Positions 34,801-41,997 of a stretch of DNA of 64,000 bases are shown piece after piece. Source of the DNA: Bacillota bacterium. GTDB taxonomy: Bacteria; Bacillota; Clostridia; Lachnospirales; Lachnospiraceae. Each line of letters starts with the position of its first letter. The stretch's first letter is position 1. The translations under genes were made by a program, and so were the position numbers. The stretch covers positions 1 to 64,000 of the forward strand of contig JAMPHT010000005.1 of the NCBI GenBank assembly GCA_023663285.1, written 5' to 3'. The notes under the pieces were generated by a model. The model was not told the DNA's origin, did no database searches, and saw nothing but the letters and a program-made list of their open reading frames with translations.

Positions 34801-35253
34801 ATGATAGAAGCAACAAGCTGTGGCGGTGTGGTAATATTTCGTGGAAAGATTCTGCTGTTGTACAAGAATTACAGAAATAAGTATGAGGGATGGGTCTTAC
34901 CCAAGGGCACGGTAGAGCAGGGCGAGGAATTCAAGGATACCGCCCGGCGCGAGGTGCTGGAAGAATCAGGAGCAAGGGCCGCTATCATTAAATATCTCGG
35001 AAAAAGTGAATATTCCTTTGCTGTACCGGAGGATACCGTGGAAAAGGAAGTACACTGGTATCTGATGATGGCGGACAGCTATTACAGCAAGCCCCAGCGG
35101 GAGGAGTATTTTGCGGACTCCGGCTATTATAAGTACCACGAAGCATACCATTTACTGAAGTTTTCAAATGAAAAGCAGATTTTGGAGAAAGCTTTTAACG
35201 AATATCTGGAATTGAAAAGGCAGAATTTATGGGGCAGCCGGAAATACTTTTAA
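34801..35253 (+). CDS. Nudix hydrolase
   Basis: A 150-residue protein from ATG 34801, with AGGAGG at 34788-34793. The Nudix box GTVEQGEEFKDTARREVLEE plus SG matches GX5EX7REUXEEXGU. N-terminal TSCGGVVIFRGKILLLYKN is the usual strand pair; the C-terminus is basic and helical. It hydrolyses a nucleoside diphosphate linked to another moiety; the preceding LPKG and ApaH-like size suggest diadenosine polyphosphate or mRNA-cap-like substrates, which is inference. The stop lies in a bidirectional terminator. Confidence 0.88.
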   Translation: MIEATSCGGVVIFRGKILLLYKNYRNKYEGWVLPKGTVEQGEEFKDTARREVLEESGARAAIIKYLGKSEYSFAVPEDTVEKEVHWYLMMADSYYSKPQREEYFADSGYYKYHEAYHLLKFSNEKQILEKAFNEYLELKRQNLWGSRKYF

Positions 35254-35267
35254 AAGTATTCCGGCTG
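35235..35267. terminator. bidirectional terminator between Nudix and HD-GYP genes
   Basis: CAGCCGGAAATACTTTT and AAAAGTATTCCGGCTG are complementary except for one extra A. The hairpin covers the Nudix stop codon and serves the convergent genes on both strands. Confidence 0.7.
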
Positions 35268-35314
35268 TGCTGTGTATGCGCCTTGCAGCGTGAGTCTGGT
35301 TCTCCGATCCGGGA

Positions 35315-36370
35315 TCATAGATTTTTTACGATAGTAAGCTGGGGATTTGCCAGCAGATCCAGGGTCTGACCCTCCGCATTTTTCAAAACCGGGTGGGAAT
35401 ACCTTCCAGGATGAATAAGGAACACATCCCATACAGAATCGTCGGAAAGCTGTACCGTAGTGCCAAGCTGTGCGTCGGAGATACGCTTCATAAGCGGAAG
35501 CAGTATTTCCGTGTCATAAACAGTCAGGCTTTTCTGGAAGTTGTCCAGTATCTGCAGAGGCGTCAGCGCCGTGCGGTAGGAGCGGGGGGACGCCATGGCG
35601 ATATAGGTATCAATGATTGCGATATACCGGGCAAAAAGGTCGATGCCGGAGCCCTTCATATGATAGGGATAGCCGCTGCCGTCCATCCGTTCATGGTGCA
35701 TGATGACTGCATTTTTGATCCGCTGGCTGACGGAAGAGGTATTGTTTAAAATGGCGTATCCGATGACGGGATGTTTTTTTACCAGCGCGTATTCTTCCTC
35801 ACTGAGCTTGCCGGATTTCCATAGGATCTCATAGGGAAGCCGCAGCTTGCCGATGTCATAATAAAAGCAGGAGAGGATCAGGGTCTCTTTGTCCTTTGCA
35901 TCCAGATCCATCCAGTCTGCAAATGTGCCGCCCAGCAGGGCAGAATTCAGGCAGTGGGTGAAAGTCAGCTCGTCCTCGTTGGGCATCAGATTATACAGAT
36001 AGTCCAACAGTGCGGTGCCGGAGTCATAGGTGGCCGACATATCCTGATAGATGGCAAGCAGTTCCTCATCAGGGATCTGTTTTCCCTCCATGACAAAGGA
36101 GATCATCAGCCGCTTATAGCGCATTAGATTTTCGGAATGTTTCTGCTGAAAAGTCTTAAAATATTCGTCAAAGCGTATTTTTTCATAGTGAGTGGTGGCA
36201 AAGTCGATGCCCTCCTTGATGGTGACACACATAATGGAATAGCGCTTCAGCCGCTCGATCATGGCTGCAGTTAAGACAGTTTCCGCAGGAAAAAGTATCT
36301 CATCCTGATAGGAAACATCTTCGCCTAATACCATTCCGGGCTCTAATGCCATTCGTGCTACAGACTTCAT
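35315..36370 (-). CDS. HD-GYP domain protein with altered HD motif
   Basis: A 351-residue protein. N-terminal 130 residues are a DUF3391-like or helical sensor region (LEPGMVLGEDVSYQDEILFP). The C-terminal HD-GYP domain hydrolyses cyclic di-GMP in active members. Here the first His is present (LTFTHCLNSALL), but the HD pair reads YD in CFYYDIGKLRLP, while HPVIGYAIL, MHHERMDGSGYPYH and the distal AIIDTYIAM are kept. Loss of a metal-binding His suggests reduced or absent phosphodiesterase activity, perhaps a c-di-GMP receptor. It has a strong own promoter and is monocistronic. Confidence 0.88.
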   Translation of the reverse strand: MKSVARMALEPGMVLGEDVSYQDEILFPAETVLTAAMIERLKRYSIMCVTIKEGIDFATTHYEKIRFDEYFKTFQQKHSENLMRYKRLMISFVMEGKQIPDEELLAIYQDMSATYDSGTALLDYLYNLMPNEDELTFTHCLNSALLGGTFADWMDLDAKDKETLILSCFYYDIGKLRLPYEILWKSGKLSEEEYALVKKHPVIGYAILNNTSSVSQRIKNAVIMHHERMDGSGYPYHMKGSGIDLFARYIAIIDTYIAMASPRSYRTALTPLQILDNFQKSLTVYDTEILLPLMKRISDAQLGTTVQLSDDSVWDVFLIHPGRYSHPVLKNAEGQTLDLLANPQLTIVKNL

Positions 36371-36401
36371 TTTCAGCGCCTCCTTATGCTTTCTCTTTTT
36401 A

Positions 36402-36429
36402 AGTATAAAATATTTTGAAAAAAAGTCAA
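36402..36429 (-). promoter_or_regulatory. sigma-A type promoter for the HD-GYP gene
   Basis: On the minus strand TTGACT (36429-36424), 16 bases, TATACT (36407-36402), about 30 bases upstream of the start. Confidence 0.65.
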
Positions 36430-36502
36430 CCTATGCATCGGCAATCTTTTTGATTACAAACGGCAAATTATATGCTATACTGATACAAAAGGGATTTAAA
36501 AT

Positions 36503-36832
36503 ATGGCAGTGAAGCTTAATTACCGCCCTGATCTGTATCTGGGAGAAAGTATCAGGGAGGAAAAACTGGATAAGATAAAGAAAAAACTGGAAAACAAACC
36601 TCTGCTCTCCGGTGTATTTTTGATTGCCCTTTCAAGGAATCCTTCTGACCAGCTTGAAATATATGATGCAAGGCAGCTTGCTCAGAAATATTATGTCAAA
36701 TATCCGCCCTATGTGGTGGGGATCGCCGGAAATTATGACGAGGCCGTGAAGATGGTGGAGAAGATGGTCCGGGAATGCCTGGAGAAAAGAGGGGACTGCG
36801 CCCTGAAGGAGTATCTGTTATGCCGGACGTGA
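36503..36832 (+). CDS. conserved hypothetical protein
   Basis: A 109-residue protein without a family I recognise. It is basic and mostly alpha/beta: IREEKLDKIKKKLENKP, SGVFLIALSRNPSDQLEIYD, YPPYVVGIAGNYDEAVKMVE. There is no signal or membrane segment. Its end overlaps by 13 bases the start of the DUF2953 gene, so translation is coupled and it likely belongs to the DUF2953-ytfJ operon. A TATACT box 25 bases upstream of the start with a weak -35 could be its promoter. Confidence 0.75.
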   Translation: MAVKLNYRPDLYLGESIREEKLDKIKKKLENKPLLSGVFLIALSRNPSDQLEIYDARQLAQKYYVKYPPYVVGIAGNYDEAVKMVEKMVRECLEKRGDCALKEYLLCRT

Positions 36833-37839
36833 TCATACGGATTTTATCCATTATCGGAATCGTTTTTCTCATCCTTCTATGCATAGTGCTTGCAGCTCTG
36901 CTGCTTGTGTTGTTCTGGCCTGTGGTATATCGTGTGCAGGGCGAAAAAGGTCCGGAGAAGCTTACGCTTACTGCAAAGGCTGACTGGCTGTTTGGCTTTT
37001 TAAGAGTCAGGTACGCATACCCGGAGCCCGGAAATGTGGTGATCAAGCTTTTGGGAAAGACGCTTGTTGACACCGGGAAGAAGGCTTCCGGGGAGAAGCA
37101 GGCGGCTGAGGAAGGCAAAAGCCCGGAAGAGAAGCAGGACACTGAGGAAAGCAAAAGTCCGGAAGAGAAGCAGGACACTGGAGAAAGCAAAAGCCCGGAA
37201 GAGAAACAGGCCGCTGTGGAAAAGGTCCGGAATCAGGAGGAGAAGTCGGCTGTTGAGAATGAGGAACAGAATCCGGAGGAGAAGTCAGCCGCGGAGGAAG
37301 AGCAGTGTGCGGAGCCGGACCGGGAGACCGGAAAGCGTGAGGAAGGGGCGCAGCCAGACGGCACAGAGGTGGAGAATACGCCGTTTTCAGCTGTTTTTGA
37401 AAAAATACAAAAGATAAAGTACACAATTTTAAAGATATATGATAGAATAAAAGAGATTTGGGCAAACATATCTTATTATGTTGCACTTTTGCGGGAGGAG
37501 GACACCGCTCTGCTGTGGGCCCATGTCAAGCTGCGGGTCGGTAAGATACTGAAAAACATCCGTCCCAGACATATCAGCGCAAACGTGCTTTTTGGTACGG
37601 GAGCACCCGACACCACAGGTTATGCTTTCGGCGTATACGGTATGCTTTTGCCGATCCTTGGCAAAAATGTCAATGTAACGCCGGATTTCAGCCGGGCGGT
37701 TCTTGAGGGAAATGTGGATGTGTCAGGACATATCACTTTGTCCACTCTTGCATGGAACACACTGAAGCTGCTTCTGGACAGGAAGCTGAAACTGTTTATA
37801 GAAAAGATGAAAGCCGGGAGGAAAGCAAATGGCAGATAA
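36820..37839 (+). CDS. DUF2953 domain membrane protein with charged tandem repeats
   Basis: A 339-residue protein from ATG 36820; AAGGAG precedes it by 8 bases. N-terminal membrane helix (IIRILSIIGIVFLILLCIVL to LVLFWPVVY), a short DUF2953-type beta part, then a long Lys/Glu-rich insertion with three 12-residue units KSPEEKQDTEES, KSPEEKQDTGES, KSPEEKQAAVEK and degenerate copies (about residues 95-170). The C-terminal part is DUF2953 (LLREEDTALLWAHVKLRVGK). DUF2953 genes commonly precede ytfJ in spore formers. The insertion is disordered and expandable at the DNA level (36-bp period). Confidence 0.8.
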   Translation: MPDVIIRILSIIGIVFLILLCIVLAALLLVLFWPVVYRVQGEKGPEKLTLTAKADWLFGFLRVRYAYPEPGNVVIKLLGKTLVDTGKKASGEKQAAEEGKSPEEKQDTEESKSPEEKQDTGESKSPEEKQAAVEKVRNQEEKSAVENEEQNPEEKSAAEEEQCAEPDRETGKREEGAQPDGTEVENTPFSAVFEKIQKIKYTILKIYDRIKEIWANISYYVALLREEDTALLWAHVKLRVGKILKNIRPRHISANVLFGTGAPDTTGYAFGVYGMLLPILGKNVNVTPDFSRAVLEGNVDVSGHITLSTLAWNTLKLLLDRKLKLFIEKMKAGRKANGR

Positions 37840-38245
37840 GGAGAATTTTCAGGGAGTAGTGGAAGCTCTTTTAAAGGGAATGGACACGGTGCTGTCCACA
37901 AAGACTGTAGTGGGAGAGGCTACGCAGGTGGGAGATACCATTATTCTTCCCCTTGTAGACGTAGCCTTTGGCGTGGGTGCAGGCGCAGGCAGCAACAGCC
38001 AGAAAAATTCCGCTTCAGGGGCAGGCGGCCTGGGAGGCAAGATGACGCCCAGTGCGGTCATTGTTATCAAGGACGGCTCTACAAAGCTTGTAAATATCAA
38101 GAATCAGGACGCTGTCACCAAGGTTCTGGATATGATCCCGGATATCGTGGAGAAATTTACAAAACCGAAGGAAAAGGATGAGATGTCAGACGCCCAGGTG
38201 GTTGACATAGCATTTCCGGAGGACGATAAGAATCCGAAGGATTGA
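37829..38245 (+). CDS. ytfJ: GerW/YtfJ family sporulation protein
   Basis: A 138-residue protein of the GerW family needed for spore germination in Bacillus. Seen: TVVGEATQVGDTIILPLVDV, the Gly-rich FGVGAGAG...GAGGLGGKM, and SAVIVIKDGSTKLVNIK. It overlaps the DUF2953 gene by 11 bases, with GGGAGG just before ATG. This supports sporulation capacity. Confidence 0.9.
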   Translation: MADKENFQGVVEALLKGMDTVLSTKTVVGEATQVGDTIILPLVDVAFGVGAGAGSNSQKNSASGAGGLGGKMTPSAVIVIKDGSTKLVNIKNQDAVTKVLDMIPDIVEKFTKPKEKDEMSDAQVVDIAFPEDDKNPKD

Positions 38246-38378
38246 AGGCTGCAGACCGGGTCGCACCCCGATGCAGGTATGGCATCAGGCAGGATACGAT
38301 GCAGAGCAGAATATGTCCCTGGGGATCAGAAAGAATCTCCGGACTGAGTTTTGCATATATTAGAGAGAAACAGGAGAA

Positions 38379-38540
38379 ATGTGCCGGGAAAAAGCATACA
38401 TGAGGAAAATGATAGGACTTGCGGCTTTTTTGGTGGCAATCGGAATGTTGCTGATGCTGATCACCCACAACCGTCTGGTCGGATTGATTTTGATCGCGCT
38501 GTTACTGTTCATAGGATATAATTGTTTTTGCGGAGATTGA
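38379..38540 (+). CDS. small membrane protein
   Basis: A short frame encoding 53 residues from ATG 38379 (or 46 from ATG 38400). It has two hydrophobic helices, MIGLAAFLVAIGMLLMLI and LVGLILIALLLFIGY, separated by THNR, and ends CFCGD. AGGAG at 38372-38376 is close to the first ATG. No family is assigned. It sits between ytfJ and the J-domain-like gene on the same strand. The hydrophobic pattern with a basic turn makes it more than chance. Confidence 0.6.
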   Translation: MCREKAYMRKMIGLAAFLVAIGMLLMLITHNRLVGLILIALLLFIGYNCFCGD

Positions 38541-38590
38541 CTTTTAGTAAGGAACAAATTTTGTTTTTTACGTTTGGAGGATTGGTTCAA

Positions 38591-39118
38591 ATGATTGATT
38601 GGGAGGAGATAGCAGGCGCCGTTGGAACGGACGAGCTTAAGGAAGCAAAGCTGTGGCTTTTTCAGGAAAATATACGCCTGGAAAACGCACGAAAAGAGCT
38701 TGCCGAGTCCCAGGAAAAGTTTACGAAAGAGAGAGTCCAGTTCCGCAGGGAGTTGGAAGAGATGAATCGCCGCACATTACAGGAGCGGAAACGATTAAAG
38801 GAAGAAAATCTTTTTTTTGAAAAAAAGCTGGCGATCCTGCAGGATGGATTTCGACAGCTGGACGAGGACAGAAAGACCCTTGAGCGTCAGAGACAGGTCC
38901 TTGCGGAGCAGCGGAAGAGAAGTATACAGTATGAAGAGGAAGAGCCGCTGCTGGAGGAAACGGTAAAGCGGCTGTTTGACGGCGTCAACAATCCGCTGGC
39001 ACTCAGGAAGAGGCATCGGGATCTGGTCAAGATCTTTCATCCGGACAACCTGTTCGGAGACGCAGCCCTTGTCCAGATGATCAACAAGGAATATGTCAGA
39101 AGGAAAGAAGATGCCTGA
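38591..39118 (+). CDS. coiled-coil protein with C-terminal J-domain-like motif
   Basis: A 175-residue protein from ATG 38591 with GGAGG 10 bases upstream. Residues about 20-115 are a near-continuous charged coiled coil (LEEMNRRTLQERKRLKEEN, DRKTLERQRQVLAEQRKR). The C-terminal 50 residues resemble a J-domain core: LRKRHRDLVKIFHPDNLFGD with the HPD tripeptide, then VQMINKEYVRRK. J domains stimulate DnaK/Hsp70 ATPase. A J-like domain at the C-terminus after a coil suggests a specialised DnaK recruiter, though the domain is short. It ends at a strong terminator. Confidence 0.75.
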   Translation: MIDWEEIAGAVGTDELKEAKLWLFQENIRLENARKELAESQEKFTKERVQFRRELEEMNRRTLQERKRLKEENLFFEKKLAILQDGFRQLDEDRKTLERQRQVLAEQRKRSIQYEEEEPLLEETVKRLFDGVNNPLALRKRHRDLVKIFHPDNLFGDAALVQMINKEYVRRKEDA

Positions 39119-39131
39119 AAAAACGGTACAA

Positions 39132-39159
39132 AAAAATGCCTGAAATACAGGCATTTTTA
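39132..39159 (+). terminator. intrinsic terminator after the J-domain-like gene
   Basis: AAAAATGCCTG (39132-39142), loop AAATA, CAGGCATTTTT (39148-39158): an 11-bp perfect stem ending in T. Confidence 0.85.
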
Positions 39160-39187
39160 AAGTGTGAAACAATAGATTCATCAAGAT

Positions 39188-39298
39188 GAAGAATGCCGTA
39201 CTTCAGGCATTCTTCGACGTAAAGAAAGTCTGCAAAGCAGACTTAGAAGTTCTTTGCGAAACAGCCTCTGCTGTGAGCATTAGAACTTCTCTTTACGT
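39188..39298 (-). repeat. structured intergenic repeat, copy E, downstream of rpmB
   Basis: Read on the minus strand, GAAGTTCTAATGCTCACAGC and AGGCTGTTTCGCAAAGAAC match copy C (GAATTTCTAATCGCTCACAG, AGGCTGTTTCGCGAAGAA). Next come an AAGTCTGC/GCAGACTT hairpin and GAAGAATGCC...GGCATTCTTC (39188-39215), the counterpart of the second hairpin of copies C and D. It starts at the rpmB stop codon and may serve as its terminator. Confidence 0.7.
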
Positions 39299-39483
39299 TA
39301 GGCGCGTTCCACTCTGCCGGACTTCAGGCAGCTGGTACACACGTGCATTCTCTTAGCGCCGCCATTCACCTTGCACTTTACACTCTTTACGTTTGATTTC
39401 CAGATTGCATTGCTTCTTCTATGAGAATGGCTCACATTGTTACCGAAATGAACGCCTTTTCCACATACATCACATTTAGCCAT
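39298..39483 (-). CDS. rpmB: 50S ribosomal protein L28
   Basis: A 61-residue L28 with the zinc-type form: MAKCDVCGKGVHFGNNVSHS and CTSCLKSGRV supply two CxxC pairs. The core SHRRSNAIWKSNVKSV is typical. GAGGAGG precedes its ATG. It is divergent from the Asp23-like gene, as in B. subtilis (rpmB/yloU). Confidence 0.97.
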   Translation of the reverse strand: MAKCDVCGKGVHFGNNVSHSHRRSNAIWKSNVKSVKCKVNGGAKRMHVCTSCLKSGRVERA

Positions 39484-39539
39484 TTTTACACCTCCTCGAC
39501 GTTAGATTGATCCATGTCATAACTCACAGTAACATTGAT

Positions 39540-39568
39540 ATATTAACAGAAATGTCCAAGAAAAGCAA
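39540..39568 (-). promoter_or_regulatory. sigma-A type promoter for rpmB
   Basis: On the minus strand TTGCTT (39568-39563), 17 bases, TAATAT (39545-39540), 57 bases before rpmB. Confidence 0.55.
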
Positions 39569-39712
39569 GCAAAAAATACTTTTTTATTTTTTTTGCTTTT
39601 AATGTTTCCTTTTTCAGGGAAAGCTGTTAAAATACTAATATGTGTCCGTGTGCGATTTTGGTGTAACAAAAATTTTTACTCGGAAATTTATTCGGAAAGG
39701 AAAGGTTATACT

Positions 39713-40072
39713 ATGAAAGGTTCTTCTATGAATACTCATATGGGTAATATTGTCATTGACAATGATGTGATCGCCCAGTATGCCGGCAGCGTTGCGGTAG
39801 AATGCTTTGGCATTGTAGGCATGGCAGGTGTCAGTATGAGGGATGGGCTTGTTCGGCTTTTAAAGATGGACAGTTTGACCAGAGGTATCAGCGTTACGCT
39901 TAACAATAACAAGCTGACCCTTGATTTTCATGTGATCGTGTCGTATGGCGTCAGCATACTTGCCGTTGCTGACAATCTGATCGACAGCGTAAAGTACAAG
40001 GTTGAGGAATTTACCGGCATTGAAATCGAAAAGATCAACATATATGTTGACGGTGTCAGAGTGATTGATTAA
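39713..40072 (+). CDS. Asp23/Gls24 family envelope stress-type protein (YloU-like)
   Basis: A 119-residue protein from ATG 39713; the frame upstream to 39593 has no ribosome site. Asp23 family: GNIVIDNDVIAQYAGSVAVE, CFGIVGMAG, LTLDFHVIVSYGVSILAVAD and IEIEKINIYVDGVRV. In Firmicutes it is encoded just before the DhaL/DegV fatty-acid kinase, as here. Its exact role is unknown. Confidence 0.9.
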   Translation: MKGSSMNTHMGNIVIDNDVIAQYAGSVAVECFGIVGMAGVSMRDGLVRLLKMDSLTRGISVTLNNNKLTLDFHVIVSYGVSILAVADNLIDSVKYKVEEFTGIEIEKINIYVDGVRVID

Positions 40073-40085
40073 GGAGGGCTTTACC

Positions 40086-41777
40086 GTGAGTTTACAGCAA
40101 ATTGACGCTGAGATGTTTTCAAAAATGTTCTTGGCTGCTGCAAAAAGCTTGGAAAATAAAAAAGAATGGATCAACGAACTGAACGTATTTCCTGTTCCGG
40201 ATGGGGATACCGGTACAAATATGACAATGACGATCATGTCTGCGGCAAGGGAGGTTTCCGCCCTTGGCAGCTCTGTAAACATGGAATCTCTCTGCAAGGC
40301 GATCTCCAGCGGTTCCCTGCGGGGAGCGAGGGGAAATTCCGGCGTTATCCTGTCTCAGCTGTTCAGGGGATTTACAAAGAGGATCAAGACGGAGAGCGTC
40401 ATGACCATTCCCGTACTGGCGGAGGCTTTTGACAAGGCGGTGGAGACGGCTTACAAGGCGGTCATGAAGCCCAAGGAGGGTACTATCCTCACCGTTGCAA
40501 GGGGCGGAGCCGATAAGGCAAAGGAGCTGGCGGCCGAGGGCTGTGAGGATATGGAGACCTTTCTCGGCACAGTGATCGAACACGCGAAATATGTGCTGAG
40601 CCAGACGCCGGAGATGCTTCCGGTGCTGAAGCAGGCAGGCGTAGTGGATTCCGGCGGACAGGGGCTGGTGGAGGTGCTTTCCGGTGCGTTTGACGCATAT
40701 CTGGGCAAAGAGATCGATTTGACAGTCTCGGCAGGGGAAGGTACGGGACGCGGGGCGTCTGCGGATACTAAAGGGGAGGCGGATATCAAATTCGGCTACT
40801 GCACCGAGTTTATCATCATGCTGAACAGGACCTTTAATATCAAGGCGGAGATGGATTTTAAGGCATATCTGGAATCCATCGGTGATTCGATCGTATGTGT
40901 GACGGATGACGACGTGGTCAAGGTGCATGTACATACCAATGACCCCGGCCTGGCGATACAGAAGGCATTGAAGTATGGTGCGCTTTCCAATTTAAAGATC
41001 GACAATATGCGTCTGGAGCATCAGGAAAAGCTGTTTAAAATGTCGGAAAAGGGACAGCCGGAGGCGATAAAGGCGGCGGAGTCCACGGCGTCAGAGCCAA
41101 AGGCGGCGGAACCGCCTAAGGAATACGGTTTCATTGCCGTTTCTGCCGGAGAGGGCTTAAACGAGATCTTTAAGAGCCTTGGGGTGGATCATATCATTGA
41201 AGGCGGGCAGACTATGAACCCCAGCACCGAGGACATTTTGAACGCAGTAGATCAGGTGAATGCAAAAACCATATTCATCCTGCCCAACAATAAGAATATT
41301 ATCCTGGCGGCGAACCAGGCGGCTGAACTGACCACGGAAAAGGATCTGCTGGTCATTCCCTCCAAGACTATTCCCCAGGGCATTACGGCAGTTATCAACT
41401 TTGTGCCGGAGCTGTCCCCGGACGAGAATGAGGAAAACATGATAAGAGAGCTTTCCAGTGTAAGCACCGGCCAGGTGACCTATGCTGTCCGGGATACCGT
41501 GATCGACGACAAGGAAATCAAAAAGGGCGATTACATGGGCATCGGAGATAAAGGGATACTTTCCGTGGGCACTTCCATCAATGAGGTTGCAAAGGCGGCT
41601 GTGGCGGAAATGGTGACGGAGGATTCCGAGCTGATCAGCATTTATTACGGAAGTGATGTGACTGAGGAGGATGCACAGGCTTTCCGCGCTCTGGTGGAAG
41701 AGGCAAACAGCTCCTGTGATGTGGAGCTTCAGTATGGCGGGCAGCCCATTTACTATTATGTGATGTCCGTGGAATAA
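40086..41777 (+). CDS. DhaL-DegV type kinase (YloV/FakA-like)
   Basis: A 563-residue protein from GTG 40086 with AAGGAGG at 40071-40077. N-terminal DhaL (DAK2) ATP-binding domain: FPVPDGDTGTNMTMT and SSGSLRGARGNSGVILSQLF, the Asp motif and phosphate loop. A central domain follows (FGYCTEFIIML, VTDDDVVKVHVHTN), then a Lys/Ala/Glu-rich linker and a C-terminal DegV-like domain (VSAGEGLNEIFKSLGVDH, FILPNNKNI). Staphylococcal FakA phosphorylates fatty acids bound to DegV/FakB proteins; a DegV protein is encoded at 45771. A role in exogenous fatty acid use is likely. Confidence 0.9.
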   Translation: MSLQQIDAEMFSKMFLAAAKSLENKKEWINELNVFPVPDGDTGTNMTMTIMSAAREVSALGSSVNMESLCKAISSGSLRGARGNSGVILSQLFRGFTKRIKTESVMTIPVLAEAFDKAVETAYKAVMKPKEGTILTVARGGADKAKELAAEGCEDMETFLGTVIEHAKYVLSQTPEMLPVLKQAGVVDSGGQGLVEVLSGAFDAYLGKEIDLTVSAGEGTGRGASADTKGEADIKFGYCTEFIIMLNRTFNIKAEMDFKAYLESIGDSIVCVTDDDVVKVHVHTNDPGLAIQKALKYGALSNLKIDNMRLEHQEKLFKMSEKGQPEAIKAAESTASEPKAAEPPKEYGFIAVSAGEGLNEIFKSLGVDHIIEGGQTMNPSTEDILNAVDQVNAKTIFILPNNKNIILAANQAAELTTEKDLLVIPSKTIPQGITAVINFVPELSPDENEENMIRELSSVSTGQVTYAVRDTVIDDKEIKKGDYMGIGDKGILSVGTSINEVAKAAVAEMVTEDSELISIYYGSDVTEEDAQAFRALVEEANSSCDVELQYGGQPIYYYVMSVE

Positions 41778-41908
41778 GTGTGAGAAGAATTTCTAATCGC
41801 TCACAGCATAGGCTGTTTCGCGAAGAAATTCTAATCTCACACGGAAGAATCGCAAGGGAAGCGATTCTTCTCATTGATTGTTTGTGCCTGCTGCGCAGGC
41901 ATGACGGA
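41778..41908 (+). repeat. structured intergenic repeat, copy C (most complete)
   Basis: Three successive hairpins: (1) GTGTGAGAAGAATTTCTAAT with AGAAATTCTAATCTCACAC (41778-41842), enclosing CTCACAGCATAGGCTGTTTC; (2) GAAGAATCGC...GCGATTCTTC (41844-41870); (3) GTGCCTGCTGCGCAGGCAT (41884-41902) followed by GACGG. Units of it recur at 9049, 23067, 39188, 47371, 3463 and 7333 with changed but still paired arms. It fills the gap after the kinase gene; recG starts at 41998. Confidence 0.75.
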
Positions 41909-41997
41909 AGGTTACAAAAAGCACCTGTCCATTTAAGATATGATGGGCGGGTGTTTCTATATTCATGACAATAGAGCTTTAGGGAGGTGCGGCCGGT

